This document shows positions 12,826 to 13,606 of a stretch of DNA of 13,606 nt, one piece after another; the first letter of the stretch is position 1, and each line of letters opens with the position of its first letter. The DNA is from JAJXWB01 sp036796555 (lineage in GTDB: Bacteria; Pseudomonadota; Alphaproteobacteria; Rhizobiales; Beijerinckiaceae). The notes beneath the pieces are model-generated. The model was not told the origin of the DNA. It saw only the letters and a list, made by a program, of their open reading frames with translations, and searched no databases. The position numbers and the translations under genes are program-made. Where the stretch lies: positions 1-13,606 of the forward strand of contig DAIRCS010000096.1 in the NCBI GenBank assembly GCA_036796555.1, given 5' to 3'.

Positions 12826-13606
12826 CTACCCGCGTTTCAACGATTTCGGCCGGGATTCCTTGAGGGACTTGCCGCGGCCGGAAAGAGACGGGTTGGTCAT
12901 AAAGTATTTGTGCGCGTTGAACGATTCCGCGCTGGGCGGCAGTTCGACGCGGGCCGAGGAGCCGTCGGGCAGAATGCGGTAGCTCTGCTCTGTGTCGATG
13001 AGATTGGCGACCATGATCTGGTCGAGCACCTGCTGGTGCACGGTCGGATTGAGGATCGGCAGGAGCGATTCCACGCGGCGGTCGAGATTACGCGGCATGA
13101 GGTCGGCCGAGGAGATGTAGACGCGCGCCTTGCCGTGGGGCAGCGCATGGCCGTTGCCGAAAGCGTAGATGCGGGCGTGTTCGAGGAAGCGCCCGATGAT
13201 CGACTTCACGCGGATGTTCTCGGACAGGCCCGGCACGCCGGGCCTCAGGCAGCAGATGCCGCGCACGACGAATTCGATGCGGACGCCCGCCTGACTCGCC
13301 TGATACAGCGCGTCGATGATCTCCGGGTCCACCAGCGCGTTGCACTTGCCCCAGATGGCCGCGGGCTTGCCGGCGCGCGCGTAGGCGATCTCGGCCTCGA
13401 TGTTGCGCAGAAGCGTCTTCTTCAACCCGATCGGCGACACCGACATGCATTCGAGGCCGGCGGGCTCGGAATAGCCGGTGATGAAATTGAAGATGCGCGC
13501 GACGTCGCGGCCGATCGCGGGATCGGCGGTGAAGAGCGAAACGTCGGTGTAAACCTTGGCCGTGACGGGGTGATAATTGTCGGTGCCGACGTGGCAGAAG
13601 GTGACC
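12826..13606 (-). CDS. ppk1: Polyphosphate kinase 1, C-terminal part (partial)
   Basis: About 259 C-terminal residues are present; the 5' part lies beyond the window edge. From the edge the frame reads VTFCHVGTDNYHPVTAKVYTD, then FTADPAIGRDVARIFNFITGY, SVSPIGLKK, ICCLRPGVPGLSENIRVKSI and SSADLMPRNLDRRVE, the standard PPK1 C1/C2 catalytic phospholipase-D-like domains. The enzyme reversibly transfers the ATP gamma-phosphate onto polyphosphate. The family's LGTGNYH stretch reads VGTDNYH here (Gly to Asp), which is worth noting but not obviously inactivating. The C-terminal tail is basic (GRGKSLKESRPKSLKRG). It precedes ppx by 24 bp. Confidence 0.96.
   Translation of the reverse strand, partial: VTFCHVGTDNYHPVTAKVYTDVSLFTADPAIGRDVARIFNFITGYSEPAGLECMSVSPIGLKKTLLRNIEAEIAYARAGKPAAIWGKCNALVDPEIIDALYQASQAGVRIEFVVRGICCLRPGVPGLSENIRVKSIIGRFLEHARIYAFGNGHALPHGKARVYISSADLMPRNLDRRVESLLPILNPTVHQQVLDQIMVANLIDTEQSYRILPDGSSARVELPPSAESFNAHKYFMTNPSLSGRGKSLKESRPKSLKRG

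Overview
The window is GC-rich chromosomal DNA with the coding style of an alphaproteobacterium of the order Rhizobiales/Hyphomicrobiales. The evidence is an Irr-like Fur-family regulator, the alphaproteobacterial ppk1-ppx pair, a characteristic L13 N-terminus next to a PaaI-type thioesterase, and palindromic intergenic repeats of types I associate with this order. Methylocystaceae/Beijerinckiaceae is a guess from the repeats only. Nothing looks like a phage, plasmid, CRISPR or defence island. It is mostly housekeeping and metabolic genes, with the less ordinary content in the gaps between them.

Left part (1-3500): the first 18 codons of ribosomal protein L13 (rplM) leave the window on the minus strand, behind a good sigma-70-type promoter and a leader hairpin. 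Next come a LysR-type regulator and a divergent short-chain dehydrogenase/reductase that share a perfect 21-bp palindrome, then a small three-helix membrane protein, a hotdog-fold thioesterase on the opposite strand and a small lipoprotein.

Middle part (3500-9150): a site-2-type membrane metalloprotease on the minus strand, whose true start is unclear, lies divergent to a run of plus-strand genes: an enoyl-CoA hydratase-family protein lacking both catalytic glutamates, a secreted SH3-like protein, a CoA-binding Rossmann protein, an MFS transporter and RNase D (rnd). A REP-like inverted pair sits exactly between the hydratase-like gene and the SH3-like gene.

Right part (9150-13606): a 314-bp gap made largely of palindromic repeats separates rnd from a minus-strand run. 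In transcription order this run is ppk1 (partial), ppx, nitronate monooxygenase and irr. ppk1 and ppx are 24 bp apart and form the polyphosphate synthesis/degradation pair. The ppx-nitronate monooxygenase gap is almost entirely three copies of the same 23-bp REP-like unit, placed directly between a stop codon and a Shine-Dalgarno sequence.

I did not find a convincing new multi-gene system. The best leads are the REP-like element with its fixed placement at stop codons, the likely autoregulatory L13 leader, the LysR operator, the catalytically substituted hydratase paralogue and a possible Irr operator.
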